This document shows, piece after piece, positions 22,545 through 33,639 of a DNA stretch of 64,000 bases (its first letter is position 1; each line of letters starts with the position of its first letter). This DNA is from Pantoea sp. SoEX (GTDB lineage: Bacteria; Pseudomonadota; Gammaproteobacteria; Enterobacterales; Enterobacteriaceae). Below the pieces are notes generated by a model. It did not search any database. It was not told the origin of the DNA and worked only from the letters and a program-made list of their open reading frames with translations. A program made the position numbers and the translations under genes. The stretch is from contig NZ_SZZT01000001.1 of the NCBI RefSeq assembly GCF_009829945.1, positions 62,001-126,000 of the forward strand, written 5' to 3'.

Positions 22545-23942
22545 ATGAAAATAAAAACTCGTTTTGCACCGAGTCCTACTGGTAATTTACATATTGGGAG
22601 TATTCGTACTGCTCTCTATTCTTGGCTTTTTGCACGCCATAACAGAGGTATATTTATATTAAGGATAGAAGATACTGATGAAGAACGTTATCAAAAAAAA
22701 TTTGTTAAAGCTATTATAGATAGCTTAAATTGGTTGAAAATAGATTGGGATGAAGGACCATATTACCAAACTAAAAGATTTGATCGTTATAATGATATAA
22801 TCAATAATATGTTGAATAAAGGTACTGCATATAAATGCATTTGTTCTAAAGAACGTTTAGATAATTTGCGTAAATCACAAATAATAAATGGACAAAAGCC
22901 ACGATATGATGGATATTGTAAAACGAAATATAATCTGTCAAATAATATACCTCATGTAGTTAGATTTAGCAATCCTCAAGAAGGATATGTAATTTTTAAT
23001 GATGAAATTAGAGGTAGAATTAAATTTAATAATAAAGAATTAGATGATTTAATTATCCGCCGCAGTGATGGCTACCCCACTTATAACTTTTGTGTAGCAA
23101 TAGACGATTGGGATATGGGTATAACTCATGTCATTCGTGGTGAAGATCATATTAACAATACACCAAAACAAATTAATATATTAAGAGCTGTTGGTGCAAA
23201 TATACCAACTTACGCACATGTTTCTATGATATTTGGCCCTGATGGAAAAAAACTTTCTAAACGTCATGCAGCAATAGGAATATTGCAATATAGACAACAA
23301 GGATATTTGCCAGAAGCTATACTTAACTATCTAATAAGACTTGGTTGGTCTCATAAAAATAAAGAAATATTTACTGTCTCTGAAATGATAAATTTATTTA
23401 CACTCAATAAAGTAAGTAAATCTCCTAGTATATTCAATATTAACAAACTGAAATGGATAAATCATCATTATATCAATACATTGCCTGCAGAACAAATAGC
23501 AAAATATCTATCACAATATATGAATATCGACTGTGATTCCAAACTAATAAAAATTGTTGAAGTATTTGGAAAAGGTTATAAAACTTTGCAAGAAATCTCT
23601 AAATCATGTAATTATTGTTATGAAAATTTTTTCGAACTAAATATTGATTGCGCTAATAAATATTTGAATTATTCTAATTATAAGTTATTGGAATCCATCC
23701 GTAGTAAATTACTTTTAACATGTAATTGGAATTCTGAAAATATTCATGAAATCATATTAAATACATCAAAAGAACTTAAAGTAAATATGAATATAGTCTG
23801 CATGACTTTGCGAGTAGCTATTACTGGCAATGATTCATCACCAAGCATTAATAAGATTATAGAACTAATTGGTTTAAAAATAACTGTATCTAGAATTGAA
23901 AATGCTTTAGATTTTATTAAAAATATTAAAATATTAAAATGA
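22545..23942 (+). CDS. gltX: Glutamyl-tRNA synthetase
   Basis: Class I synthetase charging tRNA-Glu. 465 residues (E. coli 471). The HIGH motif is HIGS at 16-19 ([15 protein letters not shown]), and KLSKR is at 236-240. The zinc-binding insertion has C98, C100 and C125, but the fourth ligand known from E. coli, His127, is Thr here (YDGYCKTKY). The C-terminal anticodon domain is shorter and less conserved. AGGG ribosome site. It follows its own upstream region and reads towards tRNA-Ala. Confidence 0.96.
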   Translation: MKIKTRFAPSPTGNLHIGSIRTALYSWLFARHNRGIFILRIEDTDEERYQKKFVKAIIDSLNWLKIDWDEGPYYQTKRFDRYNDIINNMLNKGTAYKCICSKERLDNLRKSQIINGQKPRYDGYCKTKYNLSNNIPHVVRFSNPQEGYVIFNDEIRGRIKFNNKELDDLIIRRSDGYPTYNFCVAIDDWDMGITHVIRGEDHINNTPKQINILRAVGANIPTYAHVSMIFGPDGKKLSKRHAAIGILQYRQQGYLPEAILNYLIRLGWSHKNKEIFTVSEMINLFTLNKVSKSPSIFNINKLKWINHHYINTLPAEQIAKYLSQYMNIDCDSKLIKIVEVFGKGYKTLQEISKSCNYCYENFFELNIDCANKYLNYSNYKLLESIRSKLLLTCNWNSENIHEIILNTSKELKVNMNIVCMTLRVAITGNDSSPSINKIIELIGLKITVSRIENALDFIKNIKILK

Positions 23943-24043
23943 ACTTTGTTATATTTAATATTATAATTTTATTAAAATTAAACATAAATAATTATTTATT
24001 TAATAAATAACAAAATCATAATTAATAAATTAATCACTATATT

Positions 24044-24116
24044 GGGGCTATAACTCAGATGGCAGAGTACTTACATGGCATGTAAGAAGTCAGCGGTTCA
24101 ATTCCGCTTAGCTCCA
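24044..24116 (+). tRNA. alaW: tRNA-Ala (anticodon GGC)
   Basis: GGGGCTATAACTCAG start, anticodon stem-loop CTTACATGGCATGTAAG, T arm GCGGTTCAATTCCGC, acceptor end TAGCTCC plus A at 24116. 73 bases, CCA not encoded. E. coli has two tandem copies (alaWX) at this place. Confidence 0.96.
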
Positions 24117-24464
24117 TAAATTTTAATTTTTAAATTTTTATATGTAAAATTATATACTATAATTATTACGGTGTTAGTCACTATTAATTATTTATATATT
24201 TGGAATTATTAGATATTTTTAATAGTTAAGGAACATAACACCTAAGTTTAATATACATAAATATATGATATTATTGATTAGTTTTAATTTTGATTAGAAC
24301 GTATTTTTTTGTGTCATTTTTACATTATTTGCATAATGTTTTTATTCAATAAAAATTTATAGCAATTGCTAATATTTATATTTTGTAGTGTGTTATAAAA
24401 TGAACTATATCATTTTAACATTACAGTATAAATTTTTAACAAATGTCCAGATAGGATACTGAAT
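24117..24464. other. Gap between tRNA-Ala and mntH
   Basis: 348 AT-rich bases with no gene. It should contain the mntH promoter. I looked for the MntR box known upstream of E. coli mntH and could not recognise one. Confidence 0.55.
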
Positions 24465-25721
24465 ATGTTTGAAATGAGCATCATTGAAAGCCTTATTAAA
24501 GGAGCAAAAAGAGTTAAATTAGCTTTGTTGGGACCAGCTTTTATTGCTGCAATAGGTTATATAGATCCTGGAAATTTTGTAACTAATATTCAAGCTGGAA
24601 CAGCTTATGGTTACAAATTACTTTGGGTAATAGTATGGGCAAATATTATGGCGATGATAATCCAATTAATGTCTGCTAAATTAGGTATAGTAACTGGCAA
24701 AAATCTAGCAGAACATATAAGAGATAGATTTCCACGTCCCATAGTATGGTTTTATTGGGTTCAAGCTGAAATTATTGCTATAGCAACAGATTTAGCTGAA
24801 TTTCTTGGAGCATCGCTTGGATTCAAGTTATTGTTAAATATTTCTCTTTTTAAAGGAGCAATATTAACTGGGATAGCTACTTTTTTGATTTTGCTTCTAC
24901 AAAATTATGGCCAAAAGTCTATTGAAATAGTAATTGGTTCTTTATTAATTTTTGTAGCTGGTGCTTATGCTATAGAATTATTTTTTTCAAAACCTAAATT
25001 TAATGAATTAATTAGTGGTATTGCGTTACCTATTTTACCAAATCTCGAGACAGTTTTTCTTTCAGCTGCTATATTAGGGGCTACTATTATGCCTCATGTA
25101 ATATACTTGCATTCTGCTTTAACTCAATTTAGTGATGGTAAGAGTAGTATTCAGGAGAGATATGCAAGTGCTAAATTAGATGTCATAATTGCTATGACTA
25201 TTGCTGGTTTTGTAAATTTATCTATGATGGCAACAGCAGCAGCAGTATTTCATTTTAGTGGATATACTAGTATTTCTAAGTTAGATCAGGCTTATTTAAC
25301 TTTAAAACCAATTTTAGGACAAGCTGCTGCAACAATTTTTAGTCTTAGTTTAGTAGCAGCAGGGCTGTCATCTACAGTGGTTGGAACAATGGCTGGACAA
25401 GTTGTAATGCAAGGTTTTGTTCATTTTAGCATACCATTATGGTTCAGAAGATTTATTACCATGTTTCCATCTTTTATTGTTATCTGGATAGGTTGGGATG
25501 TAGCTCATATTTTAGTGCTAAGTCAAGTAGTATTAAGTTTTGGAATAGCATTAGCCCTGGTTCCTTTGATTTCATTTACAGGAAATACTGAGATCATGGG
25601 TGATAAAATGGTAAATTCATCCTTATTAAAGAATGTAGCTAAATTAATTACTTTAATTGTTGTTGTGCTAAATATTTATCTGGTAGTAGGCGAAATTAGA
25701 GGTAATATCGATCCATTTTAG
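24465..25721 (+). CDS. mntH: Manganese/divalent metal transporter MntH (NRAMP family)
   Basis: Proton-dependent Mn(II) importer of the inner membrane. 418 residues (E. coli 412). The metal-binding residues are in place: D34-P35-G36-N37 in TM1 and M209-P210-H211 in TM6. About 11 helices. AGGATA stands about 8 bases before the ATG; the next Met (fourth residue) is an alternative start. nupC, next to mntH in E. coli, is absent. Manganese uptake fits protection of an aerobic cell from oxidative stress. Confidence 0.96.
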   Translation: MFEMSIIESLIKGAKRVKLALLGPAFIAAIGYIDPGNFVTNIQAGTAYGYKLLWVIVWANIMAMIIQLMSAKLGIVTGKNLAEHIRDRFPRPIVWFYWVQAEIIAIATDLAEFLGASLGFKLLLNISLFKGAILTGIATFLILLLQNYGQKSIEIVIGSLLIFVAGAYAIELFFSKPKFNELISGIALPILPNLETVFLSAAILGATIMPHVIYLHSALTQFSDGKSSIQERYASAKLDVIIAMTIAGFVNLSMMATAAAVFHFSGYTSISKLDQAYLTLKPILGQAAATIFSLSLVAAGLSSTVVGTMAGQVVMQGFVHFSIPLWFRRFITMFPSFIVIWIGWDVAHILVLSQVVLSFGIALALVPLISFTGNTEIMGDKMVNSSLLKNVAKLITLIVVVLNIYLVVGEIRGNIDPF

Positions 25722-25791
25722 AATATAAAATTATAATTAGATCTGTTAAAATTATTAAAAAAACTTTATTACAAAATATAATTTTTGAATA

Positions 25792-25863
25792 TGTCCCCTA
25801 CAGGAATTGAACCTGTAATTAACCCTTAGGAAGGGTTCGTTATGTCCGTTTAACTAAGGGGAC
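25792..25863 (-). tRNA. argW: tRNA-Arg (anticodon CCT)
   Basis: Minus strand starts GTCCCCTTAGTTAAACGG, anticodon loop TTCCTAA, T arm CAGGTTCAATTCCTG, ends GGGGAC plus A. 72 bases, CCA not encoded. In E. coli argW is a prophage attachment site; no integrase or duplicated tRNA end is seen here. Confidence 0.95.
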
Positions 25864-25973
25864 TTTCAATTTTTTATAAATCGTGTAATTATAAATAAGT
25901 TAATAAAATTTTAATACTAATGTTATATTTTTATTTATTAAATTAATAATAATTTTAATGATCAGGTCATATT

Positions 25974-26456
25974 ATGAAAATCTTTATAATGCGTCATGGA
26001 AATTCTTTTGTCGGATCAGCAAAAGATGAAGATAGATTTTTAACAGAATGTGGAATCAATGAATCAAGAGCAATTGCTGTTTGGTTTAAAAAACAGTATT
26101 ACTGTATTGATTATGTATTAATTAGTCCTTATAGAAGGGCTATACAAACTGTTTCAAAAATAAATGATATACTGTTATTAGAACATCAAGTTATTTTGAC
26201 AGAATTAAAACCAAATGGCAATCCTTCAATCGTTTTCCAATACTTAAAAAAAATATATATTGATGGAATAAAATCTGTATTATTAGTATCACATTTGCCT
26301 CTTATTTGTAACTTAATCAATATTATTTGTCCAAATGAAAAAAAAATATATACATTTGCACCTTCATCTATTACTTATATAAAGTTTTATTTATTTAAAG
26401 ACAAAAATAAAATATTATGGTCCGTTAATCCTGCTAATATTTCAAAACCCATATGA
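25974..26456 (+). CDS. sixA: Phosphohistidine phosphatase SixA
   Basis: Histidine-phosphatase-superfamily enzyme; in E. coli it dephosphorylates phosphohistidine proteins, notably NPr of the nitrogen PTS. 160 residues (E. coli 161). Catalytic H8 is in FIMRHGNSF; the second arginine block SPYRRAIQT and the late SHLPLICNL histidine are present. AGGTC precedes the ATG. Contains a nine-A run in frame at 26338-26346. smrB, next door in E. coli, is absent. Kept together with EI and HPr, it suggests phosphohistidine signalling is still used. Confidence 0.93.
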   Translation: MKIFIMRHGNSFVGSAKDEDRFLTECGINESRAIAVWFKKQYYCIDYVLISPYRRAIQTVSKINDILLLEHQVILTELKPNGNPSIVFQYLKKIYIDGIKSVLLVSHLPLICNLINIICPNEKKIYTFAPSSITYIKFYLFKDKNKILWSVNPANISKPI

Positions 26457-26640
26457 TTATTTATTAAATAATTTGCATTGCTTGTTTAAATATCTTAATG
26501 AACTATAATATGTAAGCTTTATTTTAAATAATTATTTCTTGAATTAATACTTTTATTTTTTTGTAAAAAAATTAATACGATTATATTCGTATATCTATAA
26601 ATTCAGTTATTTGTTTTAAGAACCCTGAAAAGGAGATTAA

Positions 26641-27573
26641 ATGGATCTAATTTTTACTGAAGAAGTATTAAATGAACTACACACTATTCAAGATATGCTG
26701 CGTTGGGCAGTAAGTCGATTTATATCTGCTAAAATTTGTTATGGACATGGTGCAGACAATCCTTGGGATGAAGCAGTTCAATTAATTATCCCTTCTCTTT
26801 TTTTACCGATAGATATACAGGAAGAGATTCGTAATTCTCGTCTAACTACTAGTGAGCGTAGCCGTATTATCAAACTCGTAATTAGGCGTGTTAATGAATG
26901 TATTCCTAGTGCTTACTTAACTAATAAATCTTGGTTTTGTGGTTACGAATTTTATGTTGATAATAGAGTAATAATTCCACGTTCACCTATTGGTGAACTA
27001 ATAGGAAACAGTTTTGGAGATTTAATTAGAAATACACCTGATTATATTCTTGATATGTGCACAGGAAGCGGTTGTATTGCAATAGCATGTTCTTATATCT
27101 TTCCCAAAGCTAAAATAGATGCAGTAGATATTTCTCAAGATGCATTAGATGTTGCTAAAAAAAATATCGAGGAACATCACTTAGTTAATAATATTAAGTT
27201 GATTAGATCTAATTTATTTAATCAGTTACCCAATGTAAAGTATGACTTAATCATCACAAATCCTCCTTATGTTAGTGTAGAATCCATTGCTCATTTACCT
27301 AACGAATATCATTATGAACCAGCAATAGGACTATCCGCTGGTAGTAATGGTTTGAATATTATACGTCGTATTTTAGCTATAGCTCAAAATTATCTTAATG
27401 ATAATGGTATTCTTATTTGTGAAGTAGGTGATAACATGGTTCAAATAATAGAACAATACTCAGACGTACCTTTTACTTGGTTAAAATTTGATAACGGTGG
27501 TGATGGAGTATTTATGATAACACGTAAACAACTAATAAATGCACAATATCATTTTACTTCTTATATAAAATAA
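26641..27573 (+). CDS. prmB: Ribosomal protein L3 N5-glutamine methyltransferase PrmB
   Basis: SAM-dependent methylation of Gln150 of ribosomal protein uL3. 310 residues, equal to E. coli. The SAM loop [13 protein letters not shown] and the glutamine-binding NPPY ([11 protein letters not shown]) are intact; the N-terminal helical domain is about residues 1-110. Distinguished from PrmC by the N-terminus and by its place before aroC. Strong AAGGAG ribosome site. Followed by aroC after 48 bases, probably one transcript. Confidence 0.95.
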   Translation: MDLIFTEEVLNELHTIQDMLRWAVSRFISAKICYGHGADNPWDEAVQLIIPSLFLPIDIQEEIRNSRLTTSERSRIIKLVIRRVNECIPSAYLTNKSWFCGYEFYVDNRVIIPRSPIGELIGNSFGDLIRNTPDYILDMCTGSGCIAIACSYIFPKAKIDAVDISQDALDVAKKNIEEHHLVNNIKLIRSNLFNQLPNVKYDLIITNPPYVSVESIAHLPNEYHYEPAIGLSAGSNGLNIIRRILAIAQNYLNDNGILICEVGDNMVQIIEQYSDVPFTWLKFDNGGDGVFMITRKQLINAQYHFTSYIK

Positions 27574-27621
27574 AAAGCAAATAAATTTTGTTTATATTAA
27601 AAACTACAGTAGGAATACAAT

Positions 27622-28695
27622 ATGGCGGGTAATAGCATTGGACAAAGTTTTCGAATAACAACATTTGGTGAATCACATGGAATAGCATTGGGGTGTATAA
27701 TTGACGGAGTACCACCAGGATTTACAATTAATGAATCGATAATTCAACATGAACTAAATCGTAGACGTCCTGGTAGTTCACGGTATACTACTAAGCGTAA
27801 TGAATTAGATAAAATAAAGATACTTTCAGGTATATTTAAAGGCATTACTACAGGAACTCCTATAGGTTTAATGATTGAAAACACTGATTTTAGGACAAAA
27901 GATTATAATAATATTAAAGATTTGTTTCGTCCTGGACACGCAGATTATACTTATGAAAAAAAATATGGAATACGCGATTATAGAGGAGGAGGGCGTTCAT
28001 CTGCTAGAGAAACTGCTATGCGTGTAGCAGCAGGATCAATTGCAAAGCAATACTTAAAAATGACACATAATATATCAATAAGAGGTTATATTGCACAAAT
28101 TGGAGATATTCATTTAAAATTTAAAAACTGGAATTGCGTTGATACAAATCCGATTTTTTGTCCTGATCCAGATAAATTAGATTTATTAGATAAATTAATA
28201 CGATCACTAAAGAAAGAAGGTGATTCCATAGGAGCTAAATTAAATATAATTGCTGAAAATGTTCCGCCAGGATTAGGTGAACCTGTTTTTGATAAACTGG
28301 ATGCTGATTTAGCACATGCGTTAATGAGTATTAATGCTGTAAAAGCTGTTGAAATCGGTGATGGTTTTTCAGTAGTAAATCAACGTGGAAGTCAACATAG
28401 GGATGAGATAAAAGAAAGTGGTTTTCAGAGCAATCATGCTGGAGGTATTTTAGGAGGTATTAGCAGTGGTCAAAATATCATCATTAGTATAGCGATGAAA
28501 CCAACTTCTAGTATAACTAAACCAGGACAAACCATTGATCATAATGGTAAAGAAACTCAAATAATTACTCATGGTCGACATGACCCTTGTGTAGGGATTA
28601 GAGCGGTTCCTATTGCTGAAGCTATGATAGCTATAGTGTTAATGGACCATTTGTTAAGACATAGAGCTCAATGTTCCAATAATAAATTATGTTAA
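27622..28695 (+). CDS. aroC: Chorismate synthase
   Basis: Last shared step of aromatic synthesis: EPSP to chorismate with reduced FMN. 357 residues (E. coli 361). Signatures [36 protein letters not shown] and ISSGQNI are present. The product feeds folate, ubiquinone and aromatic amino acids; folC and ubiX in the same window are downstream users. AGGAA ribosome site. Second gene of prmB-aroC. Confidence 0.97.
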   Translation: MAGNSIGQSFRITTFGESHGIALGCIIDGVPPGFTINESIIQHELNRRRPGSSRYTTKRNELDKIKILSGIFKGITTGTPIGLMIENTDFRTKDYNNIKDLFRPGHADYTYEKKYGIRDYRGGGRSSARETAMRVAAGSIAKQYLKMTHNISIRGYIAQIGDIHLKFKNWNCVDTNPIFCPDPDKLDLLDKLIRSLKKEGDSIGAKLNIIAENVPPGLGEPVFDKLDADLAHALMSINAVKAVEIGDGFSVVNQRGSQHRDEIKESGFQSNHAGGILGGISSGQNIIISIAMKPTSSITKPGQTIDHNGKETQIITHGRHDPCVGIRAVPIAEAMIAIVLMDHLLRHRAQCSNNKLC

Positions 28696-29030
28696 TTTTT
28701 TTATAATTAATATCTCATTATGATATTTGAAATGTCTGTCAATATATATTTTAAAAATTTAATAATTTGAGATAAATTATATTTTGTATAAACAAATTAT
28801 CACATAGATATTAACTATACATATTAAGTTTTTGTTTTTAAATATAAATAAATAATTTATTAAATGAAAATAAAATTGTTATATCTTCATATAAAACATA
28901 ATAATTTATATTTAGAATATTTATTATAAATTATTGTGTTTTAAAAATGAACTTTTCTTCTTAGATAAGAATAATTGCAATTTATAAGATAGAAATTTAT
29001 TATAATTTTATGGTATATGAGGGTATTTTA
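28696..29030. other. Gap between aroC and fabB
   Basis: About 335 AT-rich bases without a gene, presumably carrying the fabB promoter. A 14-base palindrome TTCTTAGATAAGAA (28958-28971) lies 60 bases before the start; no known regulator site is recognised. Confidence 0.55.
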
Positions 29031-30245
29031 ATGAGATCTGCGGTTATTACTGGCTTAGGCATCATTTCTAGCATTGGAAATAACAAGCAAGAAGTATTGA
29101 ATTCTCTTATTGCAGGTCGTTCTGGAATAACATTTTCTAAAGAAATGGAAAATTCTGGTATGCGCAGTCATATTTGGGGTAATATTAAATTAGATGTTAA
29201 TGGTTTAATTGATCGTAAAATTTCTAGATTTATGAGTGATGCATCAATTTATGCTTATCTTTCAATGAAGGAAGCAATAAAAGATTCCAAATTAAAAAAT
29301 CATATATACCAAAACAATCCACGTGTTGGCTTAATAGTTGGATCAGGAGCAGGTTCTCCACGTTTCCAAGTATTTGGTGCTGATGCTATGCGCAGTGCAC
29401 GTGGATTAAAAGCAGTTAGTCCTTATGTAGTAACTAAAGCCATGGCTTCAGGAATTTCTGGATGTCTTGCTACATTTTTTAAAATCTATGGTATAAACTA
29501 TTCAATTAGTTCTGCATGTGCTACTTCCGCGCATTGTATTGGTAATGCAGTTGAACAGATTCAATTTGGTAAACAAGATATTGTTTTTGCTGGTGGAGGA
29601 GAAGAATTAAGTTGGGAAATGGCATGTGAATTTGATGCTATGGGTGCTTTGTCCATAAATTACAATCATGATCCACAAACAGCATCTCGAACTTATGATA
29701 AAAAACGAGATGGTTTTGTGATTGCGGGAGGTGGAGGTATTATTGTAGTAGAGGAATTACAACATGCTTTAAAACGAAATGCTCCAATTTATGCTGAAAT
29801 AATTGGTTATGGGGCAACATCAGATGGGTTAGATATGGTTAATCCTTCAGGTGAAGGAGCGGTACGTTGTATGAACATGGCAATGCAGTTTATTAAAAAT
29901 CCTATAGATTATTTAAATAGTCATGGTACTTCAACAATAATTGGAGATAAAGTAGAATTGGAAGCAATTCGTAAAGTATTTGGTAAGGCTATACCTAGTA
30001 TCTCTGCAACTAAATCAATAACAGGACATGCTTTAGGAGCAGCTGGCGTACATGAAGTAATTTACTGTTTATTAATGTTACAACATGGATTTATAGCACC
30101 AAGTATTAATATTGATTCTTTAGATTCCTTTGCTAAAGACATTAATATAATTACTAAAACCACAAAAAAAAATCTTAATACCGTTATGACGAATAGTTTT
30201 GGTTTTGGTGGTACAAATGCTACTTTAATAATGAGTAAATATTAA
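29031..30245 (+). CDS. fabB: 3-oxoacyl-ACP synthase I (KAS I)
   Basis: Elongates acyl-ACP, needed for unsaturated fatty acids. The frame opens at 29010, but alignment with E. coli ([13 protein letters not shown]) supports the ATG at 29031, 404 residues, with GAGGG upstream. Cys-His-His triad: C163 (SSACATS), H298 (NSHGTST) and H333 (TGHALGAAG). Residue 303, after SHGTST, is Ile where KAS enzymes normally have Pro. A nine-A run lies in frame at 30164-30172. Single gene, with its own upstream region. Confidence 0.96.
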   Translation: MRSAVITGLGIISSIGNNKQEVLNSLIAGRSGITFSKEMENSGMRSHIWGNIKLDVNGLIDRKISRFMSDASIYAYLSMKEAIKDSKLKNHIYQNNPRVGLIVGSGAGSPRFQVFGADAMRSARGLKAVSPYVVTKAMASGISGCLATFFKIYGINYSISSACATSAHCIGNAVEQIQFGKQDIVFAGGGEELSWEMACEFDAMGALSINYNHDPQTASRTYDKKRDGFVIAGGGGIIVVEELQHALKRNAPIYAEIIGYGATSDGLDMVNPSGEGAVRCMNMAMQFIKNPIDYLNSHGTSTIIGDKVELEAIRKVFGKAIPSISATKSITGHALGAAGVHEVIYCLLMLQHGFIAPSINIDSLDSFAKDINIITKTTKKNLNTVMTNSFGFGGTNATLIMSKY

Positions 30246-30378
30246 TTATAAAAACAAAAAATTATTTACTTTTTAAATATAATCAAATAAGTAATTTAAT
30301 TATGTTTTAAATTATTAATTGTAACATAATATAATCACAAACAATTTTAATTGGTTTTATTATATTTAGGACATTTTA

Positions 30379-31530
30379 GTGAAAATATTAGTTGACGAAT
30401 TTATTCCTTATGCATATGAAATATTTAAAGATACTGGCAATGTTGTTAAAATACATAGTGACCAATTATTTGGTAGAGAAATATTAGATACACATTGTCT
30501 ACTAGTACGTTCTATTACTAAAATTAATAAAGGATCACTAAAAGATCGTAAATTGATAAAATTCATTGGCAGTGCAACATCAGGAATAGATCATATTGAT
30601 ACAAATTGGCTGAAAGAATTAGATATTACCTTTTCAGCAGCTCCTGGTTGCAATTCTATTGCAGTAGCAGAATATGTTTTTTCTTCTTTATTGTTTTTAG
30701 CTGAACGCAATAATTTTCAACTTAAAGATCGTACTATAGGAATAGTTGGTTTTGGCAATATTGGATCATATTTAAACAAAATTTTACAAGTTTGGGGAAT
30801 TACAACATTATTATGTGATCCACCAAAATCAGATGATGGCCATAAAGATAAGAGAAATTTTTTTTATCCCTTATCGGAACTTATTAGTAAAGTTGATATA
30901 ATAACTTTTCATATTCCTTTGATTAATGAGGGTAAATATAAAACTTTTCATATGATGAATAAAGAATATCTATTATCTCTGAAACCAAATACCATTTTAG
31001 TAAACTCTTCTCGAGGTTCAGTAATTAATACTAAAGATCTTATTGATGTATTAGAAATACGTAAGGATATAAAAGTAGTTATGGACGTATGGGAAGGAGA
31101 ACCTGAAATATCAGCTAATTTACTTAATCAAGTAACTATTGCTACCGCACATATTGCTGGTTTTACAATAGAGGCTAAAATTCGTGCAACTATTAAATTA
31201 TATGCAGAATGGTGTAAATTAATAAAAAAAACTAAAAAAATAAAAATTAATAAATTTTTACCTAATAAGATATTTAATAATATTTTTTTAAATGGCAATA
31301 TTACGCAGTCAAAATTAAATAAATTAGTTAATTTAATTTATAATATTTATACAGATGATAGTTTATTACGTAATGCAATAATTACACAGTCTTGTTCATT
31401 CGATAATTTACGTAATCATTATAGAGCACGCAGTGAATGGTTTTCCCTAAAAATTAGCTGTAACAATTATGAAACATTTGATGTTTTAAAAAAAATTGGA
31501 TTTAATGCTATATTTAAGCCGAACTTTTAG
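30379..31530 (+). CDS. pdxB: Erythronate-4-phosphate dehydrogenase
   Basis: NAD-dependent second step of DXP-dependent pyridoxal 5'-phosphate synthesis. 383 residues (E. coli 378), starting at a GTG preceded by AGGAC. The nucleotide-binding GIVGFGNIGSYL, the arginine block NSSRGSVIN, DVWEGEPE and the histidine in ATAHIAGFT are all there, followed by the PdxB-specific C-terminal dimerisation domain (about 290-383). usg and asd-like neighbours from E. coli are missing. It suggests that vitamin B6 synthesis is retained. Confidence 0.95.
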   Translation: MKILVDEFIPYAYEIFKDTGNVVKIHSDQLFGREILDTHCLLVRSITKINKGSLKDRKLIKFIGSATSGIDHIDTNWLKELDITFSAAPGCNSIAVAEYVFSSLLFLAERNNFQLKDRTIGIVGFGNIGSYLNKILQVWGITTLLCDPPKSDDGHKDKRNFFYPLSELISKVDIITFHIPLINEGKYKTFHMMNKEYLLSLKPNTILVNSSRGSVINTKDLIDVLEIRKDIKVVMDVWEGEPEISANLLNQVTIATAHIAGFTIEAKIRATIKLYAEWCKLIKKTKKIKINKFLPNKIFNNIFLNGNITQSKLNKLVNLIYNIYTDDSLLRNAIITQSCSFDNLRNHYRARSEWFSLKISCNNYETFDVLKKIGFNAIFKPNF

Positions 31531-31739
31531 CTTCTAAAAAATATTTCTTAAAGTTATAAAATTAGTAAATATATAATATTTAATTTATTTTCATAATATT
31601 CAATATCTGTATAAATTATGCTAATCATTTCTAAATTACTTATGTTAAAAAATTCATATTTAACACTTCTTTTTTTATATAAAAATAAATTATTTCATAT
31701 CAATGAAAATTGATATATTAATTAAAGGTATATGTATTC

Positions 31740-32558
31740 GTGTTTCATAAAAAAATAACAAAAATAGCGATGTGTATTGAATATGATGGTAGTAGTTATT
31801 ATGGATGGCAACGTCAAAAAAAGGTAACTACTGTACAAGAAACACTAGAAAAATCCATTTCAAAAATAGCAAATCATTCAGTAGATTTATTTTGTGCAGG
31901 ACGTACAGATAAAGGAGTGCATAGTACTGGACAAATAGTTCACTTTGAAACCAATACTAATCGTAATACAAACGCTTGGACACAAGGTGTAAACTCTAAT
32001 TTGCCAAATAGCATTGCAGTACTTTGGGTAAAAAAGGTACCTGAAGAATTTCATGCTAGATTTAGTGCTATTGCACGTAGATATCGTTATGTCATTTATA
32101 ATTATTCTATGCGTCCTGCTATTTTAAATCAAGGTTTAGTACATTGTTACTATCCTTTAAATATACATAGAATGCAATATTCTAGCAAATGTTTATTGGG
32201 AGAAAATGATTTTTCAGCATTTTGCGGTGCCAATTGTCAATCAAATAATTTCAATAGAAATATAATACATCTTAATATAATGCGTTTAGGATATTATGTA
32301 ATTATAGATATTAAAGCAAATGCTTTTTTATATCATATGGTACGAAATATTGTAGGAAATTTAATTGATATTGGGATAGGAAAAAAGCCAGAATCATGGA
32401 TGAAAATATTGTTGTCATCAAGAAATCGCATTTTTGGATGTGCAACAGCTAAAGCTCAAGGGTTATATTTAGTAGAAGTAGATTATCCTTCACATTTTTG
32501 TCTACCCAAATTATCAACAGGACCACTATTTTTACAGCAAATAAATAAAATTGATTAA
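31740..32558 (+). CDS. truA: tRNA pseudouridine(38-40) synthase
   Basis: Makes pseudouridine at positions 38-40 of tRNA anticodon arms. 272 residues from a GTG start with AAAGG about 11 bases upstream; E. coli TruA is 270. Catalytic D57 is in FCAGRTDKGVH; IEYDGSSYYGWQRQ and ANAFLYHMVRNIVG are conserved. An ATG at codon 11 would remove too much of the N-terminus. Dedicated promoter region of about 200 bases upstream. Confidence 0.95.
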   Translation: MFHKKITKIAMCIEYDGSSYYGWQRQKKVTTVQETLEKSISKIANHSVDLFCAGRTDKGVHSTGQIVHFETNTNRNTNAWTQGVNSNLPNSIAVLWVKKVPEEFHARFSAIARRYRYVIYNYSMRPAILNQGLVHCYYPLNIHRMQYSSKCLLGENDFSAFCGANCQSNNFNRNIIHLNIMRLGYYVIIDIKANAFLYHMVRNIVGNLIDIGIGKKPESWMKILLSSRNRIFGCATAKAQGLYLVEVDYPSHFCLPKLSTGPLFLQQINKID

Positions 32559-32716
32559 TTATTTTATCAATATTTTTTACATAAAAGTAATAATTTTTTA
32601 TTATTTACCTTAATAGAAAATTATATGTCATAAAAAACAATTATTAAAATAATATATCTAATAAATTAAAATATAATATTTTATTATAAAATATTATAAA
32701 TGAATGGATAACAAAA

Positions 32717-33637
32717 ATGAGCTGGATTGAGCGTATATTTAACAAAAACAAAATTACTCCTATTTTACGTCGTACTAACATACCTGATGGTATATGGACT
32801 AGATGTGATAATTGTAATCAAATATTATATCGTCCTGAATTAGAAAGAAATTTTAAGGTATGTCCCAAATGTGATTATCATATGAGAATAAAAGCTAGAG
32901 ATCGTTTAATAAATTTATTAGACAGTGATAATATAATGGAATTAGGAAATGAACTAGAACCTAAAGATATACTGAAATTTCGCGATTCAAAAAAATATAG
33001 AGATCGCTTGTTATCTGCTCAAAAAATTACTGGAGAAAAAGATGCTTTAGTTGTAATGAAAGGAAAATTATATAAAATTCCAATTGTAGCTGTAGCATTT
33101 GAATTCGATTTTATGGCTGGATCTATGGGTTCAGTAGTTGGTAATCGTTTTATAATTGCAGTAGAACAGGTGATAAAAGATCATTGTCCCTTAATTTGCT
33201 TTTCTGCAAGCGGTGGTGCAAGAATGCAAGAAGCTTTAATATCCTTAATGCAAATGGCCAAAACTAGTGCTGCTTTAGCTAGAATGGGAAATTTAGGATT
33301 ACCTTATATTTCAGTGTTGACTAATCCTACCTTAGGAGGAGTTTCTGCTAGTCTTGCAATGTTAGGTGATATTAACTTAGCAGAACCTAAAGCTCTAATA
33401 GGTTTTGCTGGACCTCGTATTATAGAACAAACAATAAGAGAAAAACTTCCACCAGGTTTTCAACGTAGTGAGTTTCTTATTGAAAACGGCGCTATTGATA
33501 TGATAATTAGAAGACCTCAAATGCGTTATAGATTAGCAAATATACTATCTAAAATGATGAATGTTCCTATACCGTCAATAGATAGCAGAGAAAAATTTAA
33601 TTTCAACAATTATTCAGATAATAATTGTAAAGAATAG
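32717..33637 (+). CDS. accD: Acetyl-CoA carboxylase carboxyltransferase beta subunit
   Basis: With AccA transfers CO2 from carboxybiotin to acetyl-CoA, the first step of fatty-acid synthesis. 306 residues (E. coli 304). The zinc ribbon is C30, C33, C49, C52; the crotonase-fold core has [21 protein letters not shown] and [16 protein letters not shown]. Ribosome site GGATA. folC starts 2 bases after its stop, so the two are coupled. accA is not in the window. Confidence 0.97.
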   Translation: MSWIERIFNKNKITPILRRTNIPDGIWTRCDNCNQILYRPELERNFKVCPKCDYHMRIKARDRLINLLDSDNIMELGNELEPKDILKFRDSKKYRDRLLSAQKITGEKDALVVMKGKLYKIPIVAVAFEFDFMAGSMGSVVGNRFIIAVEQVIKDHCPLICFSASGGARMQEALISLMQMAKTSAALARMGNLGLPYISVLTNPTLGGVSASLAMLGDINLAEPKALIGFAGPRIIEQTIREKLPPGFQRSEFLIENGAIDMIIRRPQMRYRLANILSKMMNVPIPSIDSREKFNFNNYSDNNCKE

Positions 33638-33639
33638 AT

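Noticed and set aside
25792-25863. Prophage or island insertion at tRNA-Arg (argW)
   Set aside because: No integrase, no repeat of the tRNA 3' end and normal core genes on both sides.
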